Source: Psoroptes ovis
Taxonomy: Eukaryota > Arthropoda > Arachnida > Sarcoptiformes > Psoroptidae
DNA length: 64,000 nt
Assembly (NCBI GenBank): GCA_002943765.1
Contig: PQWQ01000003.1
Span: 2,665,501 to 2,729,500, forward strand
Reading direction: 5' to 3'
A model generated the notes under the pieces. That model ran no database searches, was not told the DNA's origin, and was given only the letters and a program-made list of their open reading frames with translations. Each line of letters begins with the position of its first letter. Position 1 is the first letter of the stretch. A program made the position numbers and the translations under genes. Below, in pieces: positions 27,952 through 38,211 of this stretch.

Positions 27952-29368
27952 TTTTCGATCATTTTTATTCAGGACGATTTGATAGTATCCTTGTGAAAGA
28001 TCGATTTTAGAAAAATAGATCGCTCCATTCAGATCATTAATAATATCACTTATGTTTGGGACTGGAAAATTATCACTAATTGTTTCTTTGTTCAATTGAC
28101 GAAAATCAATACATAATCTAATATTTCCATCAGGTTTACGAAGTGGAAGGATTGGATTTAAATAATCACTTTCACACTCTTCAATAACGTCATCATCTAA
28201 TAATTTTTGAATTGCATCAACTAAATCATCTTTGAATGCATGTGGTATTTTATATTGATGACATTTGATTGGATTCATATTAGGATCTTTCAATTTAATT
28301 TTATGTTCAACATTTTTAAATTTACCAAGACCTATGAATACGTCATTATATTTATCTAATAATTCGTCAATTTTTTTATCATTCAACGATTGTTCAATTT
28401 CTTTTGTTTCACTTTCATAGATGTCTGATGCAAGTAAGGTACATGTTTGATCATCATTTCCATTTGATTGTTTTTCATTGACATTATTCGTATTTTTAAT
28501 TAAATTAATACATTTAATAGTTTCTTTTTTATTGTTACGTTGAACAATAATACTATTTTTGAAATTAGAATAAAAATCCAAATCATTACGTTTTAGGATA
28601 TCCATTCCAATTATGACATAATCTACATCGGCAATACAAAATTCATGGTTGAATTCAATTTTACCAAATGCGATTTTCATTGAGGATTTTCCAACAATAT
28701 TCATTGGTAGCTTGTTAGCAGCTATCGCTTTCATATCACACTCATTAAAATCATTAATTTCAATCGTTGTTGGTATGATGGATATATGACTGCCAGTGTC
28801 AATCATTGCCAATTCTTTTTTATCATTAATTTTTACTTGAATTAAAAATTCTTCTGGATCGACTTTGATCGAAGAAATTTTTCTTTCATTCTTAATTGCA
28901 TTATTTCTTGGGTTTTTTTCAAACTTATTCTTGTTGTTCGAATTATTATTTTTGAAGAAACAATCGTTGGATTTATGATTTGTTCGATTACAATATCGAC
29001 ATTTATCGAATTTGAGAATATTTAAATTTTTTCCTTGTTTTTTTTCATCAAGGTTTTCTGTTCTTTCTATAGCTTCAACGATTTTTATAATACCATCAAC
29101 AGTATCTGGCAAATCGATCACTTTCCAAATGTGTTGTCGCAACGATGGTTCCAAACCTCGAATAAATGCATCTCGAACTAATAATGCTTGATTTTCAGGC
29201 GGAAAAGTTGGATAACACTTTTCAATGAGATCTGTTGCTCTTGCAGCCAAACCATTCAATGTTTCATTGTTCTTACGTGTCAAGAACCATAATTCTTGCA
29301 TGTGCACGTTTCTTTTTTCTTTATTTGCTTCTTCGATGGCATGAAGGATTTTTTTGAATGAGTTTTTG
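27889..29368 (-). pseudogene. Ty3-type gag (5'-truncated), protease and start of RT
   Basis: The frame is open from the truncated 5' LTR onward. It encodes the C-terminal part of gag, a CCHC knuckle (CRYCNRTNHKSNDC), an aspartic protease motif (MIDTGS), and the first RT boxes up to KIDLSQGYYQ. The frame is then lost near the A7 run (T7 on plus at 27949-27955), in the middle of RT. The normal gag start is missing because the 5' deletion removed it. Confidence 0.82.
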
Positions 29369-29417
29369 AACGATTCAAATATTAATTCAATTATCGACTT
29401 AATGAACTTCGTTTACA
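29369..29417 (-). repeat. Truncated 5' LTR (49 bp) of the Ty3-type element
   Basis: Identical over 49 bp to 25787-25835. It starts with TG immediately after the host CCAT and is followed directly by gag-coding sequence, which shows that an internal deletion removed the remaining LTR. Confidence 0.85.
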
Positions 29418-30040
29418 ATGGATAATATTAATACGAATAAAGTGATATTATCATGGTTGTAATATATCGAAAATAATTCATAAATAATGCGAACTAACCA
29501 GAAAATAATCGTCACAACCATTACTAATCCACCGAATATTGACATTAGATCAATGAACATAATACTATTGTAAATGTAATTGAGATATTTTTTCGGTAAT
29601 AATTTTTCTTCATTATAATCAGTATAATACGTTATCAAATAATTAATATTTAGATTAAAGTTTAAAAATTTACGAAATAATGTTATCCATAATGCTTCTA
29701 TCATTAAATTAACAAATATCATAAATTCAATAAGCCATTCAAAGCATTGAATATGAAATATACGTCCGCTGTCTTCGAATGTTAATGGAAATACTTTAGA
29801 ATTCCATCGTATTTTGGCCAACCACATTAATGTGCATAGCCAAGAGTTTGAAGTGATTAATATTGTAGGCAATAATGATTTAGTTGTAAATTTCAATTGT
29901 TTTCTATTATAATCATCCAAATCATAATCAAAGCGTATGGCTAAATACTTAAAACCGGTGAATGTGTATAACATTAATTTATGCATAATTTGAATATCTG
30001 CTTTAGATTTATTAGTAAATGGTAATATCGTTAATCTCAT
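29418..30040 (-). pseudogene. Gustatory-receptor-like 7TM protein, N-terminal part (split by LTR element)
   Basis: About 207 residues from ATG at 30040 to the insertion point. It starts MRLTILPFTNKSKADIQIMH and has hydrophobic segments around residues 55-75, 100-120, 155-190 and 197-207. The frame continues only six codons into the LTR before a stop at 29399. It joins in-frame to 25655-24836 when the insert and one CCAT copy are removed. A loss-of-function allele is inferred; whether the insertion is fixed in the species is unknown. Confidence 0.6.
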
Positions 30041-30439
30041 GTTTGATTGGTGATTGATTAAACGAAAAAAAAAACATAAGACTGATGTCGCATGAATTCG
30101 ATTTTGAATTTAAATGAAAGATTTTTTCAAACAAACTTATTATGCTTGCAAACGATCATAGTTTTTGCTATGGAAAAAGCCAATAAACTTAGTAATATCA
30201 TTATTCAAATGATTAATTGTATAATAATGATTAATTAATGATTCAAGAGAAATTTTTTGAAAAAAAACAATAAATAAGGTGGAATTTTACGAAATAATAA
30301 TTATTATTTCGAGATGATAATTAAAATTATCGACTTTATTTTCATACGTCATTCGTTAATTTAATCTTCGATTAATTAATTAACATTATTTTCATTTATT
30401 CTCGAATAAGGAGTAAAAAAAATATAAAAATTTGAAATC
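30041..30439. other. Intergenic AT-rich DNA upstream of the receptor gene
   Basis: Probable promoter side of the split receptor gene, with TTAATTAA-type runs. No specific element was recognised. Confidence 0.4.
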
Positions 30440-30680
30440 GTGTGGTACCCACACTCCCAACTTGCAAATCTTTCCGATTTTTTTTCAAGTGACGAACAAC
30501 TGTGGAGTGATGAAGTTTTCAACTTCTCTGCCAAGCATTGTCGATTGGCGTGGATTTTCTATGATTTTCGCGAACGATTTTCGTCCAAGTCGGAAGGACG
30601 TCCTGTCATAGGTTTGTATTTTATCTCCATTTTGAAATCTCGTAAACCAATACCTGACTGATCAACAGTTCTTCACAGTA
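30440..30680 (-). mobile_element. Decayed mariner transposase fragment (N-terminal region)
   Basis: Read on minus in patched frames, it shows a mariner-like order: a WFTRFQNGD box, a Pro-Arg-Gln-Ser region (ENPRQSTMLGREVE), and a KICKLGVWVPHDF box, which resembles the segment after the second helix-turn-helix. Stops and shifts interrupt it, so it is an inactive fragment. It is a second mariner copy beside the one at 30700-31185. Confidence 0.6.
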
Positions 30681-30699
30681 GCTCTGCTACCACTGATAT

Positions 30700-31185
30700 A
30701 ATAGTAAAAAAAATATTACCGAATCTATTGGGTTTGGCGGTAGATGTTGATTCCTACCCAGAATTAATCCAAGATTTTTTACGTCAAGGATTATCAATAA
30801 ATATCGGTTCTGCATCTCCAATCAGGATTTGATGAATAAAAGATTTCATTTCTACGTGATTATTGATGAATAACTGTCAAAATTCTCTACATCTATTTTT
30901 GAGACGTGTCGTCTACATGTAGAAGCGATTGAAGTTGAAAGTCATGAAATTTCTCTGGTCTTCCTCTGTCTCGATTTCTGAAACCAAAATCGTTGTTTCT
31001 GAATCGGAGCAAACCATCTCTGGAATGTTGATACCGATAGAGCACTTGATGTCCATATGTTTCAACAAGCTTTTGATGTGACTATGAAGCATTTTTTGTT
31101 TTAACAAAAAAGAAATCAAAGCTTTCCGCAAATCGTCGATTTTTGTGGTACAAAAGTTGACATGTTTGAATCGATTAATGAATTT
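30700..31185 (-). mobile_element. Decayed mariner transposase fragments (N-terminal and central)
   Basis: Minus strand, from about 31175 downward, in changing frames. A start like MSTFVPQKSTI is followed by SHQKLVETYG, an RFRNNDFGFRNRDRGRPEKF stretch and LLHVDDTSQK. After a gap (about 30720-30830) comes a KKSW...STSTAKPNRFG block. These match the order of mariner transposases of the irritans or cecropia type. The copy has internal deletions, stops and frameshifts, and no terminal repeats were found. Confidence 0.6.
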
Positions 31186-31554
31186 TCGATAGATCTGCCT
31201 AGATAATTATGGATAGACGTCATGTTGAACAGGCAAAAAAATAATGAATTTAATCGGGCTAAAATTATGCATCCTGTGTACAGTGTAGGCGAATTATTAT
31301 TCGAACACTTATTTCGTACTTGTCGAACTGATAAAATGATATATCTAAATGTTGATAATCGAATATTTATAAGTGAAAAATAGAATTTTTTACAAAAAAA
31401 AAAAATAGAAAACTAAATCGAAATTGAGGCCCGAATTCATATTATGAGCACGTTCAAATCGTGGGGTATATTTTTATTTGAGCAAGACTAACGTTTTTAC
31501 AAAATATTTCTATATTACGAAAAATATTCCTACAACTAATGATGCATTTCAAAC
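31186..31554. other. Unassigned repeat-island sequence
   Basis: Lies between mariner and Ty3-type remnants. There is no readable frame. It probably also consists of decayed transposon DNA, but I could not assign it. Confidence 0.3.
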
Positions 31555-31800
31555 ATGAAATTGCACGTGGCGGCAGTCAATAATACTACATTCAACACGT
31601 TATCAGCACCATTACCAAATTTATTGATCTTGGCTTCAGACGAAAGTTCTTGTACGATTTTGTCATAGCGCCCAGATTGATCTACCTATTATTGGTGCCG
31701 ATTTTCTAGAGTATTTCAGTCTGGTACTCCATCTTGCTACGAAAAACCTTATCGACATGAACATGAAAATAGTCGTCCAAGCCGATCAAGCTGTGTAGAA
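31555..31800 (+). mobile_element. Decayed Ty3-type pol fragment (protease region)
   Basis: Patched plus-strand frames give IDLGFRRKF, YDFVIA, then GADFLEYFSLVLHLATKNLI. This is the retropepsin tail typical of Ty3-type retroelement polyproteins. Stops and a shift are present. A later piece of what may be the same pol lies at 32630-32860; the mariner at 31870-32605 sits between them. Confidence 0.5.
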
Positions 31801-31869
31801 TATTAATTTAATTATAATATTGAATTAGTATTTTTGCATATATAAATCACTAACATTTCATAATTAATA

Positions 31870-32605
31870 TTAGGTCGTTGCATAAATTCTTTCCAAGCCA
31901 TTGATAATTCAAAACATTCGATTTTTTTCCATTTAAATTGAAAAAATTACATTCAAAACATCATCCAATCGAATCCATCGGACGTTTTTTGAATTTAATC
32001 AATGCATTAGTATCCCGTGTAAAAACGGAACCATTTTTGAGTAGGGTTGTAACAGGTGATGAAAAGTGGGTGACCTACGAAACCAACGGCAGTTGCTGGA
32101 CAAAAATCAAGCTCCATTGCCAGATTCTAAGGCAAATATCCATGGGAAAAAAATTTTATTGTCTGTGTGGTGGGATTGCCGAGGGATAATTCATTACGAA
32201 TTTAATATAATATGAACTATGATTGTACACACTACATATGTAAAACGTGAATGTAACCGATCAGTATATAAGTCGTAGTCAATTTGTTTGTTAACACATA
32301 CAATTTTAATTTTCAATTTTTATTTGTTTTAAATGTTTTTATATCAATAAATATTATATATTATATACAAATGATGTATTTGATTGATTTAATTTAGTTT
32401 CATATATTAGAATTGTTAAAACCGAACTTAACGATCATGGCGGAACGATATGCAGAACAGTTGGATTGAGTTCAACAAAAACTCCGTGAAAAGCGTCCTG
32501 CCCTAGTGAATTCCAACAAAGTCATACTGTTGCATGACAATGCACGTCCTCATACGGCGAAAATCACGCAACAAAAAATATTATTTGAGTTATAAATAAA
32601 ATTCA
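31870..32605 (+). mobile_element. Defective mariner element nested in a Ty3-type remnant
   Basis: It begins with a mariner-like terminal repeat (TTAGGTCGTTGCATAAATTC at 31870). It then jumps to the catalytic part of the transposase: SRVKTEPFLSRVVTGDEKWV with the first catalytic Asp in TGDEKW, then a frame-shifted VWWDCRGIIHYEF. After a 207-bp insertion comes AERYAEQLD and later EKRPALV and LLHDNARPHTAK with the second Asp. The DNA-binding domain is deleted, and a stop and shifts are present. No 3' terminal repeat was recognised. Confidence 0.75.
32203..32409. mobile_element. 207-bp insertion inside the mariner (solo-LTR- or MITE-like)
   Basis: Flanked by the 5-bp direct repeat GAATT (32198-32202 and 32410-32414). 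It breaks the mariner transposase between HYEF and ELLKPN. The ends are imperfect inverted repeats (TAATATAATATGAACTA and, in reverse complement, TAATATATGAAACTA). Inside are TATATAAG near 32264 and AATAAA near 32346, a promoter and polyadenylation layout that suits a solo LTR. Confidence 0.55.
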
Positions 32606-32629
32606 TATTTATTCTCAAAAAGTTGACAC

Positions 32630-32860
32630 AACCGATCAAGTGTACAGCATCTGGGTCTTCTAGTCAACTTCGCCAGTAGCTTTGCTATTGAAGAAATGCC
32701 CAGAGACCTCAAGCCATATAACATGCCATTATTACCTTTGGTCAACCTATACATCGACACCAGACAATAATTGGCATCCTTGTGGCGAAATTAGAGAATT
32801 AGACGAAATCGCTATTGTATTCCAACCTACGAACGAATTAAATTGAACGGAAAAAAAACC
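32630..32860 (+). mobile_element. Decayed Ty3-type pol fragment (start of RT)
   Basis: Short patched frames include NNWHPCGEIRELDEIAI, resembling the first RT box that follows the protease in Ty3-type pol. It lies about 800 bp after the protease remnant at 31555-31800, in the same orientation, which fits one old element split by the mariner. Confidence 0.45.
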
Positions 32861-33347
32861 GTCCAAATATGAGAATTTTATTTATACACCAAATTAAAAA
32901 AATCAACAAGTGCTGCTAGAAAAAATCTGCCATCGATTGCTTCTACTAAATCACAGCTGATATATTTGCATTCTAAATTATTTAAAATTCAATTAAATTA
33001 TCCATCAAAATATCAAATTGTACTCATAGTACATACAAATGTCGATCTGCACATTTTTTTTTTTTTTGACAACTTTCGATGTAACTTTTTTGTTGATTTC
33101 TACTTATTATAAGAATATCAATGTCCTTGATCAAATTATTTTGTTTCCAAGTCTGATATTGTGCTCATCGTTCATTGATAACATATTTGTGTGTATGTAA
33201 ATGTACCCATCAGATGTCTGAAGTGGTGGAGAAAAATTTTACAATTTTTCTTTCATTGTTGATCTGTCATTTTCATTATTGAATTCGCATAGAAAAATTT
33301 GAAAGATAAATTTCAATTATTGTCAAGAGTATTTGATTTTAAACAAA
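32861..33347. other. Upstream region of the PTGR3-like gene
   Basis: AT-rich with a T run at 33055-33067. No gene was seen. The 200-300 bp before 33348 probably hold the promoter. Confidence 0.4.
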
Positions 33348-34437
33348 ATGTATAAAAAATTACAAGTTTTTACTAAAACAACAAATTTTCGTCAAGCAAC
33401 AAAAATTGTTGAATTTCCGCTGAATAAACCGAATGATGATGAAGTTCGAGTGAAAAATATTTATGCAGGTATCAATGCAACCGATATTAATATAACTGCT
33501 GCACGTTATTTTACTGATGGTAAAATACCATTCGATATTGGTCTTGAATCAGTCGGTATTGTTGATGAAGTCGGTACAAATGTTCAAACATTTAAAAAAG
33601 GACAACCAGTTTTATCGATGAAATCTTCGGCATTCAGTGAATATTCATATGTATCACCGAAAAATCTCGTACCATTACCAGAATTGAAACCAAATTATCT
33701 TGTAACATTCATTAATGGATTGACTGCATCAATTGGTTTGGATAAAGCGGGTCATGTTAAAGCAGGCGATAAAGTGTTTGTTACAGCTGCTGCTGGTGGC
33801 ACCGGGCAAATCGTTGTACAATGGGCTAAATTACGTGGTGCATATGTTATTGCATTAACATCATCAGATAAAAAAGCTGAATTTTTAAAAGAATTGGGCG
33901 CAGATTTTGTTATCAATTATAAAACCGATAATTTAGATCAAGTTTTAACTGAAAAATTTCCTGAAGGTGTTGATGTTGTTTGGGAAACAATTGGTGGTGA
34001 AACATTTCGTACTTTATTCAAACATTTAGCTGTTAAAGGTCGAATGGTCATTGTTGGCAGTATATCATCGTATGCTGGTGATGGTAATAATGCTTTCGCT
34101 GATGTCCCAATCCCCAATTTGAGTGCTAATGTAAGTATTGGAATTATGAATTTGAATAGAATTTTCATTCATTTTATCTTACGATTGATTAAAGTTGCTC
34201 ACCAAATCAGCATCGATAAATGGTTTTATGCTACTAAATTATACTGATGATTATGCTGAATATTTTCAACAATTAATACCAAAAGTTCATAGTGGTCAAA
34301 TGAAAGCAATGGTCGATCTTGGTGAACATACTGAAGGTGGGAAATTTTTCGGTTTAGATCAGGTGGCACGTGCTGAAGAACATTTACATGATCGTAAAAA
34401 TTTAGGCAAAGTTGTCGTACAAATCCAAGAACCTTGA
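33348..34437 (+). CDS. PTGR3: Zinc-type alcohol dehydrogenase-like reductase, PTGR3/ZADH2 type
   Basis: Exons are 33348-34130 and 34195-34437 with a 64-bp phase 0 intron (GTAAGT...AAAG), giving 341 residues. It is a medium-chain dehydrogenase/reductase of the quinone-oxidoreductase branch; family members reduce the double bond of 15-keto-prostaglandins or quinones with NADPH. An N-terminal GroES-like fold covers about residues 1-130 (GINATDINITAARY, GLESVGIVDEVG). The cofactor-binding Rossmann motif is AAAGGTGQIVVQWAKLRGA. The tail ends GKVVVQIQEP. Catalytic zinc ligands are absent, as is normal in this branch. ATG at 33348 is preferred over an in-frame TTG upstream. The real substrate in this animal is unknown. 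Confidence 0.88.
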
Positions 34438-35633
34438 ATTTTGTTGATTTGTTGTTTCCTCCGGACACAAACCAACAATCAAAGATTTTATCCAATTTTT
34501 TCATAAGAAACAAACCAAATTTGAATACAAAAAAAGGTGTAAACCTGTCAAGATTCAAAAATTGACCAATAAAATTTGACCAAATTTTTTCAAAAAAAAA
34601 TTACAGTGTAACTTCGTTTTTTTTCATTAAAAGAAACCAAAACAAAAAAACAATTAGAAAAGCGAAGTTTGACTGTATTTTCAACGACTGAATTTTTGTT
34701 TTCTTACATGTATTTTCCTTACTTCAAACAAGTTTCATGTGATCATTGGTTGTATTGTATATTATTCATCATCAATTCCACCGTTCAGATTTGGGTTCGC
34801 ACATTTGCTGCAGCACGCACACACGCACAAACACACAATGCCATGCTGCTACAAGTTCAAACCAAACCACAACAATTGAACAATGTTAAGAATGGTTTGC
34901 CCGTTGACATTTGGCGCTTTTTAAATTTTCGTTGGAAAATTTGAAAAATATTTACACCAAATAATCAATTGTAAATGAGAAAATCAGTGAAAATAAAGTG
35001 AAATTAGCTGAAAATTTTAGCATTTTATTTATTCTATATCAAACAGTTTAAATCAAGAAGAAAATTGAAAATATTTAAACGATTTCTCATAATATTATTT
35101 GATTAAATTGTTAATTCAATTTGATTGATTGAACCTTAATAATATTGTTGTTAACATTGTTAGTATTTGTTGTTGTTGCTGTTGTTGGTATAAAAATGAA
35201 CAAAATCATAAACAGAAGAAATATTGATATATGATCAAAGGTTCAAAATTGAAAGAAAAGAAAATTTTTTTGCCACCAAAGATTTAAACCGTTGATATTT
35301 TCTTGATTTTTTCAAATCAGAAAAGCTTTATTGTTATTATTGTTGTTTTATTGGCTGCCAAATTTAAAGATCGAAATCATTTTCTTTACAACATTTGATT
35401 GAAATACATACAATCAACGAATGAAATGAAAATGTTTTTATCACTATCATAATCATAATAAATTCATTTCAAAAATATTTTGCTGTTTGAAAGAAACAAA
35501 TATAAGAAACTTGTGAACAATCAAATCAGCAACGAAAAAGCATTACGAAAATTTGAAACAATTTTTTTGCCATTTTTTGATCTCATTTTGACCATATCAT
35601 TACTATTATTATCATCATCATCAATATACCAAC
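34438..35633. other. Intergenic region between PTGR3-like gene and cyclin A
   Basis: It contains an unconvincing 91-codon open frame at 34669-34944, CA-rich DNA near 34805-34840 and an E2F-type site at 34910. It likely includes the cyclin A promoter and 5' UTR. Confidence 0.5.
34910..34917 (+). promoter_or_regulatory. E2F-type site upstream of cyclin A
   Basis: TTTGGCGC is an exact match to the E2F consensus TTTSGCGC. It lies about 720 bp before the cyclin A start codon. Cyclin A genes are classic E2F targets, so a role is plausible but unproven. Confidence 0.4.
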
Positions 35634-37230
35634 ATGTCACGAGCTTTTGGTGTTTCAATTCAAAACAATGTTCATCATCAGCGTAAAGCATTAGCTTGTA
35701 TTAGTCAAAATCCTGCCAAAAATATTGTTAAATCTAATGGTACAGCTTTAGCTAAATCATCATCATCAATATCGTTATCGGATCAAGAAAATGTATGTGT
35801 TAAAAATCACAAAGAGCAGCAAACATTTAAAATTTATCAATCGATACCAAGTCCAGCATCGAAAAATGATAATATTAATGTTGCGAATTCAATAGCAAAT
35901 CAAGAAGAATTGCTTCAAGAAAATATTGAAGCTGTAAAGAAAGAGTTGAACAATTTCCTGATTGATTCGTTTGAAAAATCATCGAATCATGATCATGTTG
36001 ATCATTCTGAAGACGATAAAGAGAATAATATTTGTAAAGCAAAAAATATTATTACAATTGATGATGATATTGATATGATTATTGATGATGGTGATGATGA
36101 AAATAATGAACAAAAAGAAAAAGTAGAAAATGATAATTTCAATAACAATAATTGCCAATCATCATCGAATTTATCCATACATTCCGATATAAGTTATGTG
36201 CAACATTATTCTGAATTTGAGTTGTTAAATGATTATTCATTAAGTATATGGTCATATATGCTCGAAAAAGAACGGCAATTTATGCCAAATCCATTCTATA
36301 TGCATAAACAACCGAATATCAATACAAAAATGCGTTCCATATTAGTCGATTGGTTAGTCGATGTTGCTGATGAATATAAATTAAAAGATGAAACACTGTA
36401 TTTAGCAATCAATTATATCGATAGGTTTGTATAAAGATATGTTTAAACTTATTATTTTGAATTACTAATATTTGTATTTATTATCATAGATTTTTATCAA
36501 AATTTTCAATTACAAGGCAAGATTTCCAACTACTAGGTACAGCATCGTTATTCATTTCAACCAAATATGAAGAAGTTTATCCACCAGATTTGTCTGATTT
36601 TGTATATATTACTGATGATTCTTATAGTAATGAACAGATTCTTGCAATGGAAAAGACAATTTTAAATGTAATCATTGTCAATTTTCAAATTGTAATTCAT
36701 AAAATCAATCCATTCTCTCTTTATCACTTTAGGGACTCTCATTCGATGTTTCTGTGCCAACAAGCAATTATTTTTTGGACATGTATGCAACAACATTGGT
36801 TTTAGATCGTCAAATTTATTGCCTTGCAAAAGTATATTATTTTAAATGCCGATGATATCTTTCCTATTCATTTTTTATTCCTGTTCCTTTCCAGTACTTA
36901 AATCAATTGACAACGCTAGAATGTACACCATTTTTGAAATATTATCCAAGTGAAATAGCTCTTTGTTCGATAATGTTGGCTGGAAAAATATTACAAATAC
37001 CGAACATTATCAATGATGATTTTGTACAGCAATCATTATCATATGAAAAACAATTAGGACCGAAAGGTGATATTGAACAACTATTGAATGAACGTAACAA
37101 CCTATTCGATGCATTAAATCAATTACGTTTGTATGCAAATAAACATCCACAACAAGCAATACAGAAAAAATATTCTGAGGATAAATATTTTAATGTGTCT
37201 AAAATTGCTGATGAAGCGAACATTTTTTAG
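35634..37230 (+). CDS. CycA: Cyclin A
   Basis: Exons are 35634-36424, 36490-36667, 36733-36831 and 36895-37230, with three introns of 63-65 bp and continuous phases, giving 467 residues. It is the regulatory subunit of cyclin-dependent kinase in S phase and mitosis, mainly nuclear. A destruction-box-like RKALACISQN lies near residue 18, followed by an acidic, disordered linker. The cyclin box begins about residue 225 and includes MRSILVDWLVDVADEYKL, INYIDRFLSKFS and STKYEEVYPPDLSDFVYITD. The C-terminal cyclin fold follows (LKYYPSEIALCSIMLAGK). The MR(S)ILVDW pattern and the LKYYPS segment fit type A better than type B. It lies tail-to-tail with RBMX2, with 166 bp between stop codons. Confidence 0.92.
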
Positions 37231-37396
37231 AATAATTTTCTAATGGTTTTTACTTAAGAACTTTGGCTGCCATATTCAAATCAATCATCAACCTCAAATT
37301 CAAAAATACGACGAAATTGATAGTATTCAAACTTTTTTATTGGAATTTTTATTATACAATCCATTATAATTAAATTATTTTTGAAAAAATCATAAA

Positions 37397-38094
37397 TTAA
37401 TGCTTTGATTTTTTATGTTTATGATGTTTTTTCGATGATTTTGATGAATGTTTTTTATGCTTTTTAGATGATGATTTATGATGTCGATGTCTATCGGGCG
37501 TCGGTGAACGTCTTCTTTTCTTTTTATCGGAATCATGTCTGTTGTCTGATTCAGGTGATGAATGTTTTGGTGATTTGTTTGGCGATCTAGGTCGCTCGAT
37601 TGGTTTTGGTCCACAGCCTTTATTATGCAGTTCTTTTAATTCATTGGTCATATCATCATATTCTTTTGGAATTTTATATTCTTCAACATGATCAACACGT
37701 ATGATACGATTTAATAATTTAATACCATTAAAATTATCAACAGCTAATATGGTGGAACGTTGATCTTGATAACAAATGAATGCAAAACCACGACTTTTAC
37801 CAGTTTTACGATCACGTATTAAATTAATATTTACAATTTCACCATATTGTGAAAATACAGCCAAAAGATCGCCTTCAGAAAGATCATAATGTAAACCACC
37901 GACGAATATCCATGCACTATCTTTATACATTTGATGCCATGAATTTTTGACATCGATGCCCATTTCTAATTCTCGTTCGCATAATTTTTTTAAATTTTTA
38001 ACATTTCTATAATCATTAAAAAAGAAACATTGTGCAAGAACTTGTAGTTTTTATCGACAAATTTTTTACAATTTACTTACGTAAGCGGATTCAT
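37397..38094 (-). CDS. RBMX2: RBMX2, RNA-binding motif protein (spliceosomal RRM protein)
   Basis: Exons are 38094-38081 (14 nt, MNPLT) and 38006-37397, with a 74-bp phase 2 intron, giving 207 residues. The orthologue of yeast Ist3/Snu17 is a subunit of the activated spliceosome (RES complex). The RRM spans about residues 35-115, with RNP2 WIFVGGLHY and RNP1 KSRGFAFICY. The block FSQYGEIVNINLIRD is typical of this family. The C-terminus is a basic Arg/Ser/Lys/His-rich tail. The tiny first exon was found by its donor GTAAGT and conserved N-terminus (MNPLT then NVKNLKKL). A copia element sits 113 bp before the start codon, in the presumed promoter. Confidence 0.9.
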
Positions 38095-38211
38095 TTCGTA
38101 TTGAAATTGTAATTTAATCCGAATTTGTCAAAAAAAAAAACAGAAAAAAAATCAAAACAAAAACAAAACATTTAAGGCATGTTCGTAGCCGAACATAGAG
38201 GACGTATTCGA

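Larger units (their letters stand above)
25660..29417 (-). mobile_element. Damaged Ty3/gypsy-type LTR retrotransposon inserted in a receptor gene
   Basis: A 3758-bp insert flanked by the 4-bp direct repeat CCAT (on plus: ATGG at 25656-25659 and 29418-29421). The 3' LTR is 25660-25835. Only the first 49 bp of the 5' LTR survive (29369-29417), so the rest of that LTR, the primer-binding site and the start of gag are deleted. A purine tract (GGAAGGGAGG) abuts the 3' LTR at TG. The order gag zinc knuckle, protease, RT, RNase H, integrase is the Ty3/gypsy order. A frame break lies in RT. The copy cannot be autonomous as it stands. Confidence 0.88.

Noticed and set aside
29369..29417. A 49-bp target-site duplication made by a LINE-like mechanism
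   Set aside because: The repeat starts with TG directly after a purine tract, and a 4-bp CCAT duplication outside it restores the host reading frame, so it is LTR sequence.
29399..29420. Donor-like GTAAAC at the receptor break, making the element an intron insertion
   Set aside because: No AG acceptor with a compatible phase precedes the C-terminal part, and the exact CCAT join gives an uninterrupted frame without splicing.
30440..30661. Plus-strand 73-codon frame read as a new protein
   Set aside because: The opposite strand reads as a mariner transposase in patched frames, so this frame is a shadow.
32630..32860. Continuation of the mariner downstream of its catalytic domain
   Set aside because: The motifs resemble the start of a Ty3-type reverse transcriptase and not a mariner C-terminus.
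34669..34944. A 91-codon open frame before cyclin A
   Set aside because: No recognisable domain, and composition resembles the surrounding non-coding DNA. It is more likely promoter or 5' UTR.
38181..38195. Short hairpin TGTTCG-TAGC-CGAACA near the RBMX2 start
   Set aside because: A six-base stem alone is too weak to call a terminator, binding site or element border; the copia borders are elsewhere.
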